From contig NC_087253.1 in NCBI RefSeq assembly GCF_037042905.1, forward strand, positions 7,381,001-7,445,000: a stretch of DNA of 64,000 nt, given 5' to 3'. The position numbers were made by a program, and so were the translations under genes. The stretch is from Lytechinus pictus. Lineage: Eukaryota; Echinodermata; Echinoidea; Temnopleuroida; Toxopneustidae. Of this stretch, positions 23,801-34,608 are shown piece by piece. The first letter of the stretch is position 1. Every line of letters begins with the position of its first letter. A model generated the notes under the pieces. It did not search any database. It saw nothing but the letters and a program-made list of their open reading frames with translations, and was not told the DNA's origin.

Positions 23801-25326
23801 TTATAAGAAAAGGCAGATTTGCAACAGCCTTTGGTACAATTAACTTACATGCATCGCAGGACAGATGGAGCTGGTTCAACAGGAGTAGGTAAACATATGA
23901 TCCCTGCAACAGAATTATGTAAAGTTATATGACTGAAGAAGAATTAAAAATAATTTATGGGGGCGTTGGAAGAAACTTGCGATCAATTGCAAGTCTATTT
24001 TCGTTCTCGAAATCAAGCATATACTGTGCAATTAATAGCAAATTTGCGATTGATTGCTTATCTGCTCCATGAAACAAGGAGTGTAATATGATTTGCTATA
24101 GTTAAAAGCGATCACTCAAAATTGCAACATAACATTTGCGATTGATTGCAAATGATTTCTTGCAACACCCGATTAGATTGATTTTTAACAGTTAGGGCAG
24201 ATCATGTAAAAAAAATCTTTACATACCATGCATACGGACAGTTTATTTCCCTCAATGTCATTCCCCTTTTAAATGTTTGTGACATAAATAACGCATCTAA
24301 TATTCGCTATCAAGACATCCGGGGCAGTATTCTGTACATTGTCTTTTTTCAAAAAAAAAAAATTATCAGAGATAAGACAAAAATTGGTATTCTGGTGGAT
24401 GTCATAAGTTTGTCATAAAAACCGTCACAAATTTGGTCACTTCTCTATAGCGCGCACAAAACCACTTTAATTCATGAACGCGCATTTCCCCCATTACAAG
24501 CAGAAGAAAAAGACAATAGGACAGGGTCTAGCAGTCATATATTTTGTCATTTCTTTGAATGCCATGATATACCGATACCATGTCGACTGCAATGCCATGT
24601 CAATCACAAAATGATATAATTTGGACTAGATTGCTGTATTACTTCCACTCATTAACCATGACTTTTTCATGCTTCAAGTAGTTGGCCCCAACATACTTAA
24701 ATTCCTCTTTATTTTATGTGTTTCCCTTTTCTTTTTCCTTTCTAAGAATCATTCTCATGTCTGCCTCCCTTGTCTTGTTCATACCATGAACCTGAACTTC
24801 ACGGTTATCTAAACATCGAAGTTAACAACGAGTGCGTTTACAAGGGATCCGACTTCGAATTTAACGAGCCCTTTTAGTATCGATACACAGTGCACTCAAT
24901 AATGGTTAAAATGCGGAGAAAATCTTTTGGTTATCTTGTGGTTTTAAATATTATTTTCATCTTGCAGTTATAAACTATGACGCCGTCTATACGAACATGG
25001 CCATCGTGTGAACGATGTATTTATAAGCATTACGCGCAGTGCCAGCTACTGCATTTGAGATACGTCCCCCTTTCCCACAGGGTCTTCCTATTGGATAGAA
25101 TGGCTCCCACTTGAAACTAACGGCAATTTTGATTGGTTTGTCTGTGTAGAGTTGGGCGGGACTTACAGAGATATGACAAAGAAAATACAATGTTCAGAAT
25201 ACCGGTTTGTGTCAATTATACATCGACACACATTGAACATATAATTTTCTAATCTAATTTGTTAAAAAAAATTGTGTATGACACAACAAAACAATGAATG
25301 TGAAATTGAATGAAGTGAGTGCTCAC
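23801..25326. other. No supported exon; possible 3' part of the SRCR/ShK gene
   Basis: One weak exon-like segment (about 23834-23893, minus) has splice-like ends but the wrong exit phase. A TATAAATA on the minus strand near 25017 lies in a slightly GC-richer patch. Neither is strong. Confidence 0.3.
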
Positions 25327-25380
25327 CTTGGTACCATCCTATTGTCACACAAACATCAACAGCTGGTATGCACTTAGTGT
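25327..25380 (-). CDS. Short phase 1 exon with two cysteines, probably of the SRCR/ShK gene
   Basis: This 54-bp open segment has an AAACAG acceptor and a GTGAGC donor and is phase 1 at both ends. It encodes 18 residues, TKCIPAVDVCVTIGWYQ after a split Asp codon. It is the last exon-like segment I can support in this gene. No stop-containing terminal exon was identified to its left, so the 3' end is missing from this annotation or lies in the 23800-25300 region unseen. Confidence 0.4.
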
Positions 25381-25740
25381 CTGTTTGGGATTTAAGATCG
25401 ATGGAATGATAACACTTAATATGATGATAAGCTTTATAACAGTAATTACAATGGCACTAATGATAATAATAATCATAACAATTTAATTGAGAATTAGGAT
25501 GATGATAGTCATAACAATGATAATATTGATAATAATAATAATAATGATGATAAGATCAATAACAATAATGCAATGATACTGCAAAAACCTTATAATGATA
25601 ACAATGAACAAAATAACAGGGGGCCCTCACCTCCTAAGGGCCCTGGGAACTGTTTCCTTTTTTTTAAGGGCTACTGATGTAAATTTGACAAGCAAACAAA
25701 AATAATAATTATGAAAAGTATTATCAAAATAATTTCTCAC

Positions 25741-25809
25741 CATTATTGGAATCGAGAAAGCATTGACCTGTCATACATGTTTCTTCCCCAGGAATCGATG
25801 TTGCTGTAT
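25741..25809 (-). CDS. Short phase 1 exon with two cysteines, probably of the SRCR/ShK gene
   Basis: This 69-bp open segment has a TTTACAG acceptor and a GTGAG donor and is phase 1 at both ends. It encodes 23 residues including SIPGEETCMTGQCFLDSN. It can follow the ShK exon in frame. The support is the splice sites, the phase and the paired cysteines; no family is recognised. It may be a linker module. Confidence 0.45.
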
Positions 25810-27481
25810 CTGTAAAGACATTGGTTTTAAACGTATTCATTCTTATTCAAGTTATGACATATATTTCGATTTGTTTAAGTCATACTTGGAAACATCGGAT
25901 TATTAAATTCATTTTTCTTAAAAGAAAAGTGAGTACAACCACCCTAAAACCAACAAGTCGATCCGAAAGGTTATCTGTGAATAGCCATTGTATTTTTTAA
26001 CTGAAAAGAACAAAACAAACAAAAAAAGCTAGCTTATCTTAAAGATTCCCTTTCTTCTTCACACACTTAAAATGTTGGACAACATACTGTCCACTGCGTT
26101 GGGTAATGTATGTTGGCAACAAATATATATATTCAGGGCAATCATTATCCGATTGAGCGAATTAATTACCCAATTTTTATTTGTCATTACCCAATTTGGG
26201 CATATTTTAACCAATAGTTGGGTAAACAGTATATTGCCCAGGGTTGGTTAAAAGTTGGGAACGTTTTGCCCGACAAGTTTAAGAGTGCATAAAAGAACAG
26301 ATACAAGATTTCGCTAGAGGCAATTGTTGCAGACTGCTCAGAAGTTTCTAAGGGACTGCAGCAGGTTGTACATCTCGTGTTTGAGTGATACGAAAAGCAA
26401 AAAACTTCATACTCTCACTGAAAATCTTTAGCATTCAGTCAAGTACTTGTGCGAGTTGTTGGTGATCAATTGTTACTACTTAGATATGCTTTTAAAGCGT
26501 AGGATGTGATTTTTCTAGCTCAATAAAATTATAATATAATTCATTTGGAGCGACATATTGCTTGATTTTGGGGGTGGCTGGTCGCAAATGAATTTGATAA
26601 ACTAAATCGCACCAATTGAGTGAACATACGTATAGGTGCCATGAGCCTAATTACATCAGGATGGCTAAAGATATTCGTTCGACCCAACCCATTCGATTTT
26701 TTCAATTTGATATTGCTGATTGACAAAAGTGTATGAATATGATTCAAAATCTAACACTGATTCTAGAAATGGTAACTACTGAACTTCCTTTGCCCAAATT
26801 GGGAAGATATATCAATGATTTGGAACTATTTTTTGACTGGCGGAAGAATTGGGGCTATTTTACTGTTTCAGGTGATGAATTTGATCCCATCATAGTTATC
26901 TTCATAAATGGCGATTTATTTATTTTTGGCTACGATACCCTTCTCTGGTCAGATATGGAATGTCAGATATATATCCTATCCAAAGGTAGTAAATATTCGA
27001 CCCTCTAATTTCACATTTATTTTTTTTAACACACAAGTCTATGGGGAATGTTTTACGCGCGTGACACCTGTAATAATGATAGTGGTGTCCTATTGAGCGC
27101 AACCAACGACCAGATGCGTTTATGGCCCTAACGCAGCAGCGGTTCCTGTTGATATACACAAATACATTTAAGCCTCTGCAAATGAAAATGTAAATGAAGT
27201 CAATAAAGATATCTTCAGTACAGTTTTGCATCACCCACTGAAATTCATAGCTACATCCTGACCTATGGGGACTTGGTGCCCTCCTGCTTGCTGCTCTGTT
27301 CACCGACAGTTTAAAGGGCAAGTCGGTAGGCTCAGTACTCACAGCAGCTCTAGCAAAATAAGGGCACCCGCCCCTTATGTAACATCTTAAAAAACAGAGA
27401 AGGGAAGAAAGAAACATGTAAGCATTTAAAGACAATGTATGCAAACAATGGGATTAATTATCGGCGATATAAACTACTCAC
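25810..27481. other. Intron of the SRCR/ShK gene
   Basis: It contains a repeat-like stretch rich in TTGGGTAA/TTACCCAA (26090-26280) and a 91-codon plus-strand frame at 26733-27008 with no recognised similarity or splice context. Confidence 0.4.
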
Positions 27482-27607
27482 CGTTTAGGTTGAAAAGTGC
27501 ACACTGGTCGCAACTACTCTGACAAACATGTTGAATTTCTCCTGCGTAAGATTCGCATGCTCCTTGGCTGACCCATTCTTTACAACGAGGACTGACATCC
27601 CGACAAT
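27482..27607 (-). CDS. ShK-like (ShKT/SXC) domain exon
   Basis: This 126-bp exon is phase 1 at both ends and has a CTCAG acceptor and a GTGAG donor. It encodes one ShK-type domain: six cysteines in the order CRD, RCKEW, GAC, HVC, SSC, DQC, with the typical Trp after the second Cys and Gly two before the third. The domain is named after an anemone channel blocker, but most metazoan ShKT domains are disulfide-bonded modules in secreted enzymes and receptors. Here it follows an SRCR exon in a secreted protein, so an extracellular binding or structural role is likelier than channel block. The Lys-Tyr pair used by channel blockers is not evident. Confidence 0.85.
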
Positions 27608-27682
27608 CTGAGTTTAGATAAAAGTTTATTTTAAAGAACCGGACTTTTCGCATTTACTACGGGGAAATTCTCTACAACTCAC

Positions 27683-27832
27683 CAACTCCTTTGAAAATGC
27701 AAGTCAAATCACACTGGAGTGCTGAGAGGCTTTTGTCAAGATTTGGTGAACCGGGACAGCATCGGAATCTCTTGACTCTGGACAACGACATATTTGTAAT
27801 TGTTCGTCCGATGCAAATCTTCAGTCCATCAA
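27683..27832 (-). CDS. Probable cysteine-rich exon of the SRCR/ShK gene, domain not recognised
   Basis: A 150-bp open segment in phase 1 at both ends lies between a CAAAAG acceptor and a GTGAGT donor. It sits only 75 bases upstream of the ShK exon. It encodes 50 residues with five cysteines, including KICIGRT, FRCCPGSP and LQCDLTC. Symmetric phase 1 lets it join the SRCR exon and the ShK exon in frame. The domain is not recognised. Other AG acceptors are nearby (for example just above 27777), but only the chosen one gives phase 1. Reading stops not far upstream, so the exon cannot be much longer. Confidence 0.5.
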
Positions 27833-27949
27833 CTTTTGTAAAAAGTCTCTCAGCTCCCCCATTAAGATTTTATTGCATTTTTAAAGGAATCGATGCGTTG
27901 TAGATACTACCTATTCACAACCACCACATCTGCACCGTTCTCTCTCTTT

Positions 27950-28558
27950 AAAGGACAAGTCCACCCCAACCATTAGTTGATTTGAATAAAAAGAGACAAA
28001 TCCAACAAACATAACACTGAAATTTTCATCAAAATCGGATGTAAAATAAGAAAGTTATGACATTTTAAAGTTTTGCTTAATTTCACAAAACAGTTATATG
28101 CACATCCTGGTCGTTATGCAATGAGGAGACTGATGACGTCATCCACTCACTATTTCTTTTGTATTTTATCATATGAAATATGGAATATTGTAATTTTCTC
28201 CTCATTGTCAAGCGACACAAAGATTAATTCCTCCCTGAACATGTGGAATTAGCATTGTTTTAATACTATATGGTTCAGTCAAGTTGGTCCTTATTGTCAA
28301 ATCTGTAAAAAATGAAATATTGTATAATTCAAACAATAAAAAAGAAAAGAAATAGTGAGTGATAGACATCATCGACTGTCTCATTTGCATGTCACTGAGA
28401 TGTGCATATTACTGTTTTGTGAAAAATAAGCGAAACTTTAAAATGTCATAACTTTTTTATTTTACATCCGATTTTGATGAAATTTTCAGCATTATGCTTG
28501 TCTGATTTTTCTCTAATTGATTCAAATCAAAAATTTTATGGGGTGGACTTTACCTTTA
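27950..28558. mobile_element. Foldback element, CCACCCC family, intact copy 1
   Basis: About 600 bp with inverted arms of about 200 bp. The left arm starts AAGGACAAGTCCACCCC and the right ends GGGGTGGACTTTACCTTT; ATTTTCATCAAAATCGGATG pairs with its mirror. It lies in the intron upstream of the exon at 27832. Confidence 0.85.
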
Positions 28559-28670
28559 AAACATAGGCCTATAAATGTGGATGCCCGGTAGCCAGGTCGT
28601 CAAATGTACCAATGTGCTTCTGCCCGTTTTGAATGATCTAAAACACAACATAGATATATGCCTATGTATG

Positions 28671-30000
28671 CAGTGCGTATAAAAAACGGGACATATTTGA
28701 AAAGTCTATAAAATTTTTGTTTCAAATTTTGATCTCTATATTTTGGTGTCAATAGGTGCTCTGAGGTCTTATCCTTCAAATGCCATCAAAATAATTTAGT
28801 TTCGTTCATGCTTGAGCGAACAAGGAATTTTTTTTTGCCGGGGTTAAAAAGGAGGCTTGCGCCAAAATGGCATAAAATGATAAATATGATGGTTGGACTT
28901 CTTGCTAATCAGCAGACTTCCTCTTAACCTTTTCATTATCTTTGCGATAATTTTCGAATTATGCGGTCAAAATTCGTTTCCAAATCTACTTATTTGCTTG
29001 GATAGTTCTGTTGTTCGCTTTTAATATGTTCTCTTTCAGCTTTGAATATTCCTTCTCTAAGCAAAAACATTTTTTTTTCAACCGAAGTATGGGAGAGCGT
29101 CAATTTTTTTTCAAATCCTGTCATTACGTGCTACAAAGGTTATGGTGCCTTTGAACATTGGCATACCAATGGGTGGGGGATCGGGGTGCCCACCCCCCCC
29201 CCCGAAAAAAAAAAAAAAAAAAAATCATGACCAAGAAAAAAAGCGAAAAGGAAAATCACAGAAAACATAGAAAGTGAAATATGATATCATTTTCTGAATA
29301 TTATGTCAATATCACAAAATTTGATATTTTAATAAAAAAGTGGAAATGTTTTGCTTCCTCACTTCACAACTTTTAATACACTTTACCCGATCTGCCTTAT
29401 CTTGCTCCTTCAAAATCGACTCAATAGGCTTCACCCTTGCCATTGAAAGACATGAATCCTTTCCTGTTTGTCCTGCCAACCACATAATTAAACTTGAAGG
29501 ATTCAATAACCCCTTGAAAATAGGATTCATGTCTTATATAGGTAGGTACCATAACATAATTTGTTTCACATAATAAAAGGATTTGAATAATTAAAAATTA
29601 TCCGAATTAATAATGCAAATCTTCTTACTTATGAAGGAAAATTGAAAGGTAAAAGAAGTTTAAATGAAAAACAAAATAATTCAGGTAAATAAATAAATTT
29701 GTAAATTGACAGCATAATTTGAAAATTATGGCAAAGATAATGAAAAGATTAAGAGGAAGTCTGCTGATTGGCAAAAAGTCTTATCATCAAATTTATCATT
29801 TCTGCCATTTTGGCGCAAGCCTCTTTTTGAACCACCGACAAAAACGTCCCATGTTCGCTCAAGCATGAACAATATATATATTTTTGTATTGCATTTCAAA
29901 GATAATATATCACAGCATCTATTAACATCAAAATATAGATATAATAATTTGAAACTATTTTTTATAGACTTTTCAAAACTGTCCCGTTTTTTTATACGCA

Positions 30001-30003
<3 letters not shown>
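28671..30003. mobile_element. Foldback element with ~290-bp arms
   Basis: It begins CAGTGCGTATAAAAAACGGG and ends CCCGTTTTTTTATACGCACTG. AGTCTGCTGATTGG near 29760 mirrors CTAATCAGCAGACT near 28915, and the arms continue to about 28960 and 29725. The middle holds a G/C-run fragment (29170-29225). A (TA)n run follows immediately. Confidence 0.85.
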
Positions 30004-30073
<70 letters not shown>

Positions 30074-30088
30074 AGAGAGAGAGAGAGA
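30004..30088. repeat. (TA)n then (GA)n microsatellite
   Basis: About 34 TA units followed by AGAGAGAGA. Confidence 0.97.
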
Positions 30089-30136
30089 GTTGCTAAAGCT
30101 GTTGTACATGTATAATCTCTCATATATATGTATAAA

Positions 30137-31033
30137 CAGTGCGTCCCCCAAAAACGAAACCGAGATTTATCGAGGATTTATCATAACTTAATCACAAATA
30201 CAATAGACAAGTGACCTACCATTGTAAAGCTTAGAATCTCTTCTTTCATCTTAAAGTTACTTAGATTATTTCTCATTCACACATGAGTGAACAAAAACAA
30301 TTAGAACAGGGGATACCAAAAAGTCACTTGGCGAGCTCTATATGGGTTTCAAATAGAAAACCACATTTTTTAAAAGTTCAATATCTGCTCTATAATTTGA
30401 TACCTCAATTACATAATATAGAAAAAATGAAAAGGTTTTACAGGCTAGCGTTCCGATTCACTCAACACTCCGTTTTGTTGACGATCAGCCATGCATTAAG
30501 TCTTTTGTTAACCGTGCGGTAGCTTCTGCGGGAAATCGATGAAAACACGTTTATTTAATGAAATTATGGAAATACAATTGTTTTGAAGATACAATTGTTT
30601 CGAGGGAACATAACTTTTTTACTTCTTGACCTTTTTCTGTTATTAAGGTATCAAATAAAAAGCACAGATTGAACTTTTTAGGCATGTGATTTTCTTTTTG
30701 AAATTCAGATACCCCCCGCCAAATGACTTTTTGGTATCCTTCAAATTGTTTTTACTCACTCATGCATGAATAAGGAATAATCTAAGTAATTCTAGATGAA
30801 AGAAGAGATTCTAAGCTTTACAATGGTAGGTCACTTGTCTATTGTATTTGTGATTAAGTAATGATAAATCATCGTTAAATATCGGTTTCGTTTTTTTCTG
30901 GGAAAAAAAGTAATTCTAGATGAAAGAAGAGATTCTAAGCTTTACAATGGTAGGTCACTTGTCTATTGTATTTGTGATTAAGTAATGATAAATCATTGTT
31001 AAATATCGGTTTCGTTTTTTTCTGGGACGCTCT
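30137..31033. mobile_element. Foldback element, CAGTGCGTCCC family (copy 1)
   Basis: The left end CAGTGCGTCCCCCA and right end TGGGACGCTCTA enclose long inverted arms (AGCTTAGAATCTC and GAGATTCTAAGCT). The right arm is partly duplicated in tandem with a 123-bp step (30787 and 30910). It lies in the SRCR/ShK intron. Confidence 0.85.
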
Positions 31034-31298
31034 ATATATATGTCGCCTATTTCTGATTAGAAAGATTACATCGTAGTCAGTTCGCAAATTGATAACTGGT
31101 CCAATCTGCCAATGTCACCAAAGGCAAGACGTTGCACCCGTTTAGCAGTTATCATTTTCCTTCACAAGAACAGCAAAAACATAATCTTTATTACATCCCT
31201 GTGACCTTAGTTATATGTGTATCTATACATAACAATCATTATGTATTGAAATAATTGTGGAAGTGTCATAATTTGTATTTCCAATATACATGATATAC

Positions 31299-31613
31299 CT
31301 GAGCATCTCACACCGGCCTCTTTTAAAGTTGAGTTGCATCTCTCTGGTTGATGTTCTAGATTATTTACGTGACATTCTGAGAAATTGGATTCCTCCCCGG
31401 TGCACTGCAGATCAACCGGGTGGACCTTCAAAGAACTCGGTCCAAACTCCGAGAGCGATGTCATACCAAGTGCCCCAGTTAAGCCCATGCTTCGGCAGAT
31501 TACGTGAGCGTCGTTGACGTCAAAGCTGTCGTCACAGAGTGTACCCCAAGTTCCGTTGATGCGAACCTCAACCCTACCCTCTTTTGGTGTCAGTCCATTC
31601 TGTAACCTTACAT
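31299..31613 (-). CDS. SRCR-domain exon
   Basis: This 315-bp exon (105 residues, phase 1 at both ends) encodes one complete scavenger receptor cysteine-rich domain. Landmarks are VRLQNG at the start, GRVEV, GTWGTLCDD, VICRSMG, FGPSS, LQCTGEESNFSEC and AGVRCS at the end. Six cysteines are present. The pair expected just before GRVEV and after the RSMG motif is missing, which is the group A pattern, although group A domains are more often split over two exons. An AG acceptor lies above and a GTATAT donor below. SRCR domains mediate extracellular protein or microbial-surface binding and are greatly expanded in sea urchin immune cells. The ligand of this one is unknown. Confidence 0.93.
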
Positions 31614-31860
31614 CTTCAAAACAATTAGGACATAAGGGGGGATATAAAATATCACGATTACGTATAATGCTATAGGGTAAATGAATAAATAAAGAAACAT
31701 TTTAACAGGGATGTTGAGTTAAATTGTGTCCTTTTCTATTGGTTTCAAATTCCAAAATTCATAAAAAATTTAGTTGAAACATGTAAAAGTTTAAGGTGAA
31801 AAAAAAATCATCATTTGGTCACTACATCCCCTCGTATCTCAAATTATGCCAAAATGTAAA

Positions 31861-32100
31861 GATAATAATGAGGGTATATTTGCCGAGGGTAGCCACTTCA
31901 ACTGTTCTCCATTGGGTCCTGCTATTATTGTTACCCATGCTTTAGCTTGGCGCTCGAACATTCGAGGAATTTCTTAGTACCGTGTACCCATTCACCTGAC
32001 CTGGTATGAGTGCAGCACAATGGGGGTAAATTTCTTGCTGGCAAGGAATCGAACTCACGTCCCCCAGATTGAAAGAAGCCCCCATAAAGGCGCTCCAATT
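31861..32100 (-). repeat. tRNA-derived SINE, diverged
   Basis: It matches 63530-63826: a GTAGCCACTTCA start, CACCTGACCTGGTATGAGTG and AAGGAATCGAACTCACGTC, a decayed B box on the minus strand. It lies in intron 1 of the SRCR/ShK gene. Confidence 0.65.
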
Positions 32101-32526
32101 GAAGCTTGCCTTTCGTGCTATCATCATTTTTTTTTTGTGATTACGAATTCTGTTCATGAATTTCTACGTGAATTTTTCCTTGTATGTAACCGATTTAGCA
32201 CTCGCTTCGCGCTCCCATTATAATAAATCAATGGTGTTCAGAATGTCAATTTTCATGTCAGCGTATCAACAAAATTTCACGCTTCTTGATATTTTTTTTA
32301 ATCTAGGAGTGATGTGAAACCTAAGGAGGTTTGTACGAATAAAGCAACAAATTATTTGAAGGACTTCCCGGCTTTTGAGCAGCTCAAGAAAGGGAATAAA
32401 AACGTCCATATGTCTGTGCCAGGAGATTTAAAATATCTCCGAATTTTCACGATTTTCCAACCCTTTGAAACATATTCACAAATCATACGCTATCGAATTG
32501 GGGCGTTAGAATGGCATTGTGTCTTT

Positions 32527-34272
32527 CACTGGCGTAAATCCTTGTTGAGGGGTGGGGGGGGGGGGATTACTGAAATATTTTGGCATTTTTTTTGCAATCA
32601 TGTTCTTAGATATGCAAGGAATTGTAATTGATATGTCCACAGTGGCGTAGCGTGGGTCACGGCATTGTGGGGGCACCAGCAAAATCTTTGAATCACTGAG
32701 TCAGCGCGCGAAGCGCGCTTAGTTGCTAGTTATTCTGACCTAATAGAGACATTATAAGGACAATGTCATTGAACGGATATGTATCTCACTGATCAAATTA
32801 TGCGAGCGCGAAGCGCGAGCTGATTTTTTTTAATATTCACACCTAAAAAGGGACATTATAATCAAATTTGCGTAATCATGATAGTTACCTGTCTCGCTAA
32901 ACAATGCGAGCGCGAAGCGCGAGCTGAAATTTTCGTATATTTTGACCCCAAACAGCGAGATTTTAAGGAATATATTTTAGAAATCCATTAAGAGTATGCA
33001 TATCTCACCATAGTCATCTAATGCGAGTGCCAAGCGCTTGCTGATTTTAGTAAAATTACATCTGAACACATGAAACACTTTTTGTAGTCATTGCAATCAT
33101 GATTACCATACGCATCTCACTAATCAAATATTGCGAGCGTGAAGCGCGAGCAGAAAATTTAGATAAGTTAGATAATTCAGACCTGAAGTGGGGCATTCTA
33201 AGGTTTCTTTGTAGGAATTAACTTGGACCATACGTATTTCATTAATGAAATGATGCGAGTGCGAAGCGCGAGCTGAAAATTTTTGATATTCAGATCAGAA
33301 AAAGGGACATTTTAAGGACTGATTTTAGGAATTCATGAAGAGCAGACATATCTCACCAATCCACTAATGCGAACGTAATCACGGACAGGAAATGTTTTTA
33401 TATATACGAAGACCTTAACATGGGGCAATCACTTTTTGAGTCATGTAAAAGAAGCATAGGCCTATGTCACGACATAAAACAATAATAACTCAAGTGCTAG
33501 GAAATATATTTGGTTTATATTGACTTGAAAACGGGATGTTTTAGTACAACAGGATTATATATCTCGTTGAACAGACAATGCGAGCACCAGGAACAATGAA
33601 GACGTAGGCCCTGGGCAAATTATGTTTCATAAAGTTATGATAAAAATGTTTCTTATGTAATGTAACATAACATAATTATAATATAATATAACATTATAAT
33701 GAATAATACTTTCTTCTTTCCCACTACGTTTCTTTTCCTTTCTCCCTCTTTTCTCTTTTTCCCCATTTCCCCGGTTTTTTTTTTGGTCAGCCGATGGGGG
33801 GAGCATGTGCCTCCCATGCCCCCCCCCCGTAGTTACGCCACTGTATGTCCATATGGCAAATACCCTTCCAATATTATTATCTTTTTACCCCATGATGGTT
33901 TAATGGTTTTATTAGAGATTACATTTAAAAATTTTTGACATTCCATCTTAATCCCTTCCCAAAGACCCCAACATTGATGAATTGAAAGAAACGGGGGTTT
34001 CTCTTCAATGTTATAATAAGGACATAAGTATTTCGTTTGGAAATGGTGAACTGGCTCTTTATTTGCATTTTATGATTCAATAATATTGTTTTATTTGTTA
34101 AGCGGTATTTTAGGAAGAATTTTCACCAATAAAACAATTATCTCTTGTGATTTTTTAAAAATTTCTTTCGTAAAAAGTGGGGGGATGATTGTACAGGCCA
34201 TCCCCCCCTCCTCGAAAAGTGGGGGGGGGGGGGATATATCCCCCCATCCCCCCCCCGGGATTTACGCCAGTG
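32527..34272. mobile_element. Outer hAT-like non-autonomous element, copy B (inverted)
   Basis: This 1746-bp element has the same ends as copy A but the opposite orientation. It lies in intron 1 of the SRCR/ShK gene. The flanking 8-bp duplication GTGTCTTT (32519-32526 and 34273-34280) differs from that of copy A, so this is an independent insertion of the same composite. Confidence 0.9.
32640..33843. mobile_element. Inner hAT-like element nested in copy B
   Basis: This 1204-bp element runs from CAGTGGCGTA to TACGCCACTG, with the exact 8-bp duplication TATGTCCA (32632-32639 and 33844-33851). That is the reverse complement of the inner duplication in copy A. It holds about six GC-core units at 100-120 bp spacing, more than copy A. 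Confidence 0.88.
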
Positions 34273-34523
34273 GTGTCTTTACATAGCACAACATAAGGTG
34301 CTAAACCTACACCTAGAGTTTGGACAGTGGAGGGTGTGATAACTCCATTTTGCGATGAACGAACACATCATTAAACACCCGAGTAAGATGGCATTTCTTC
34401 TATACATCAATCGACACTAGAAAAAAAATTATGTTGTGAAGGAAGAAAGTGATATTCTACCAACCAATGGGCCCTATATACTATTGATACCTGAATATAT
34501 ATATAAAACCTGCTGATACATAC

Positions 34524-34608
34524 CTGCTTGTTGGCAAAATGCTATTCTTGTAAGAATGCAAACGGAGATAAGTCGATGTAGAACGTTAGCCATTATTATC
34601 CCTTTCAT
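34524..34608 (-). CDS. First coding exon of secreted SRCR/ShK protein: signal peptide
   Basis: ATG at 34606-34608 opens 28 codons and one extra base before a GTATGT donor. The peptide has a basic start (MKG, then an HR), a hydrophobic run (LISVCILTRIAF) and a small or polar end (CQQA), typical of a signal peptide that directs secretion. A second in-frame Met lies five codons in and could also be the start. The split G at the donor pairs with AT at the start of the SRCR exon to give Asp, so the mature protein would begin almost directly with the SRCR fold. The first intron (31614-34523) holds a nested hAT-like element and a SINE. Confidence 0.75.

Noticed and set aside
23834..23893. Possible further exon of the SRCR/ShK gene
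   Set aside because: It has an AG acceptor and a GTAAGT donor, but its exit phase differs from all other exons of the gene and it borders a (TA)n tract. Too weak to annotate.
24987..25190. Minus-strand frame with a TATAAATA nearby, suggesting a promoter and small gene
   Set aside because: No family, splice or start support; single TATA-like words are expected in AT-rich DNA.
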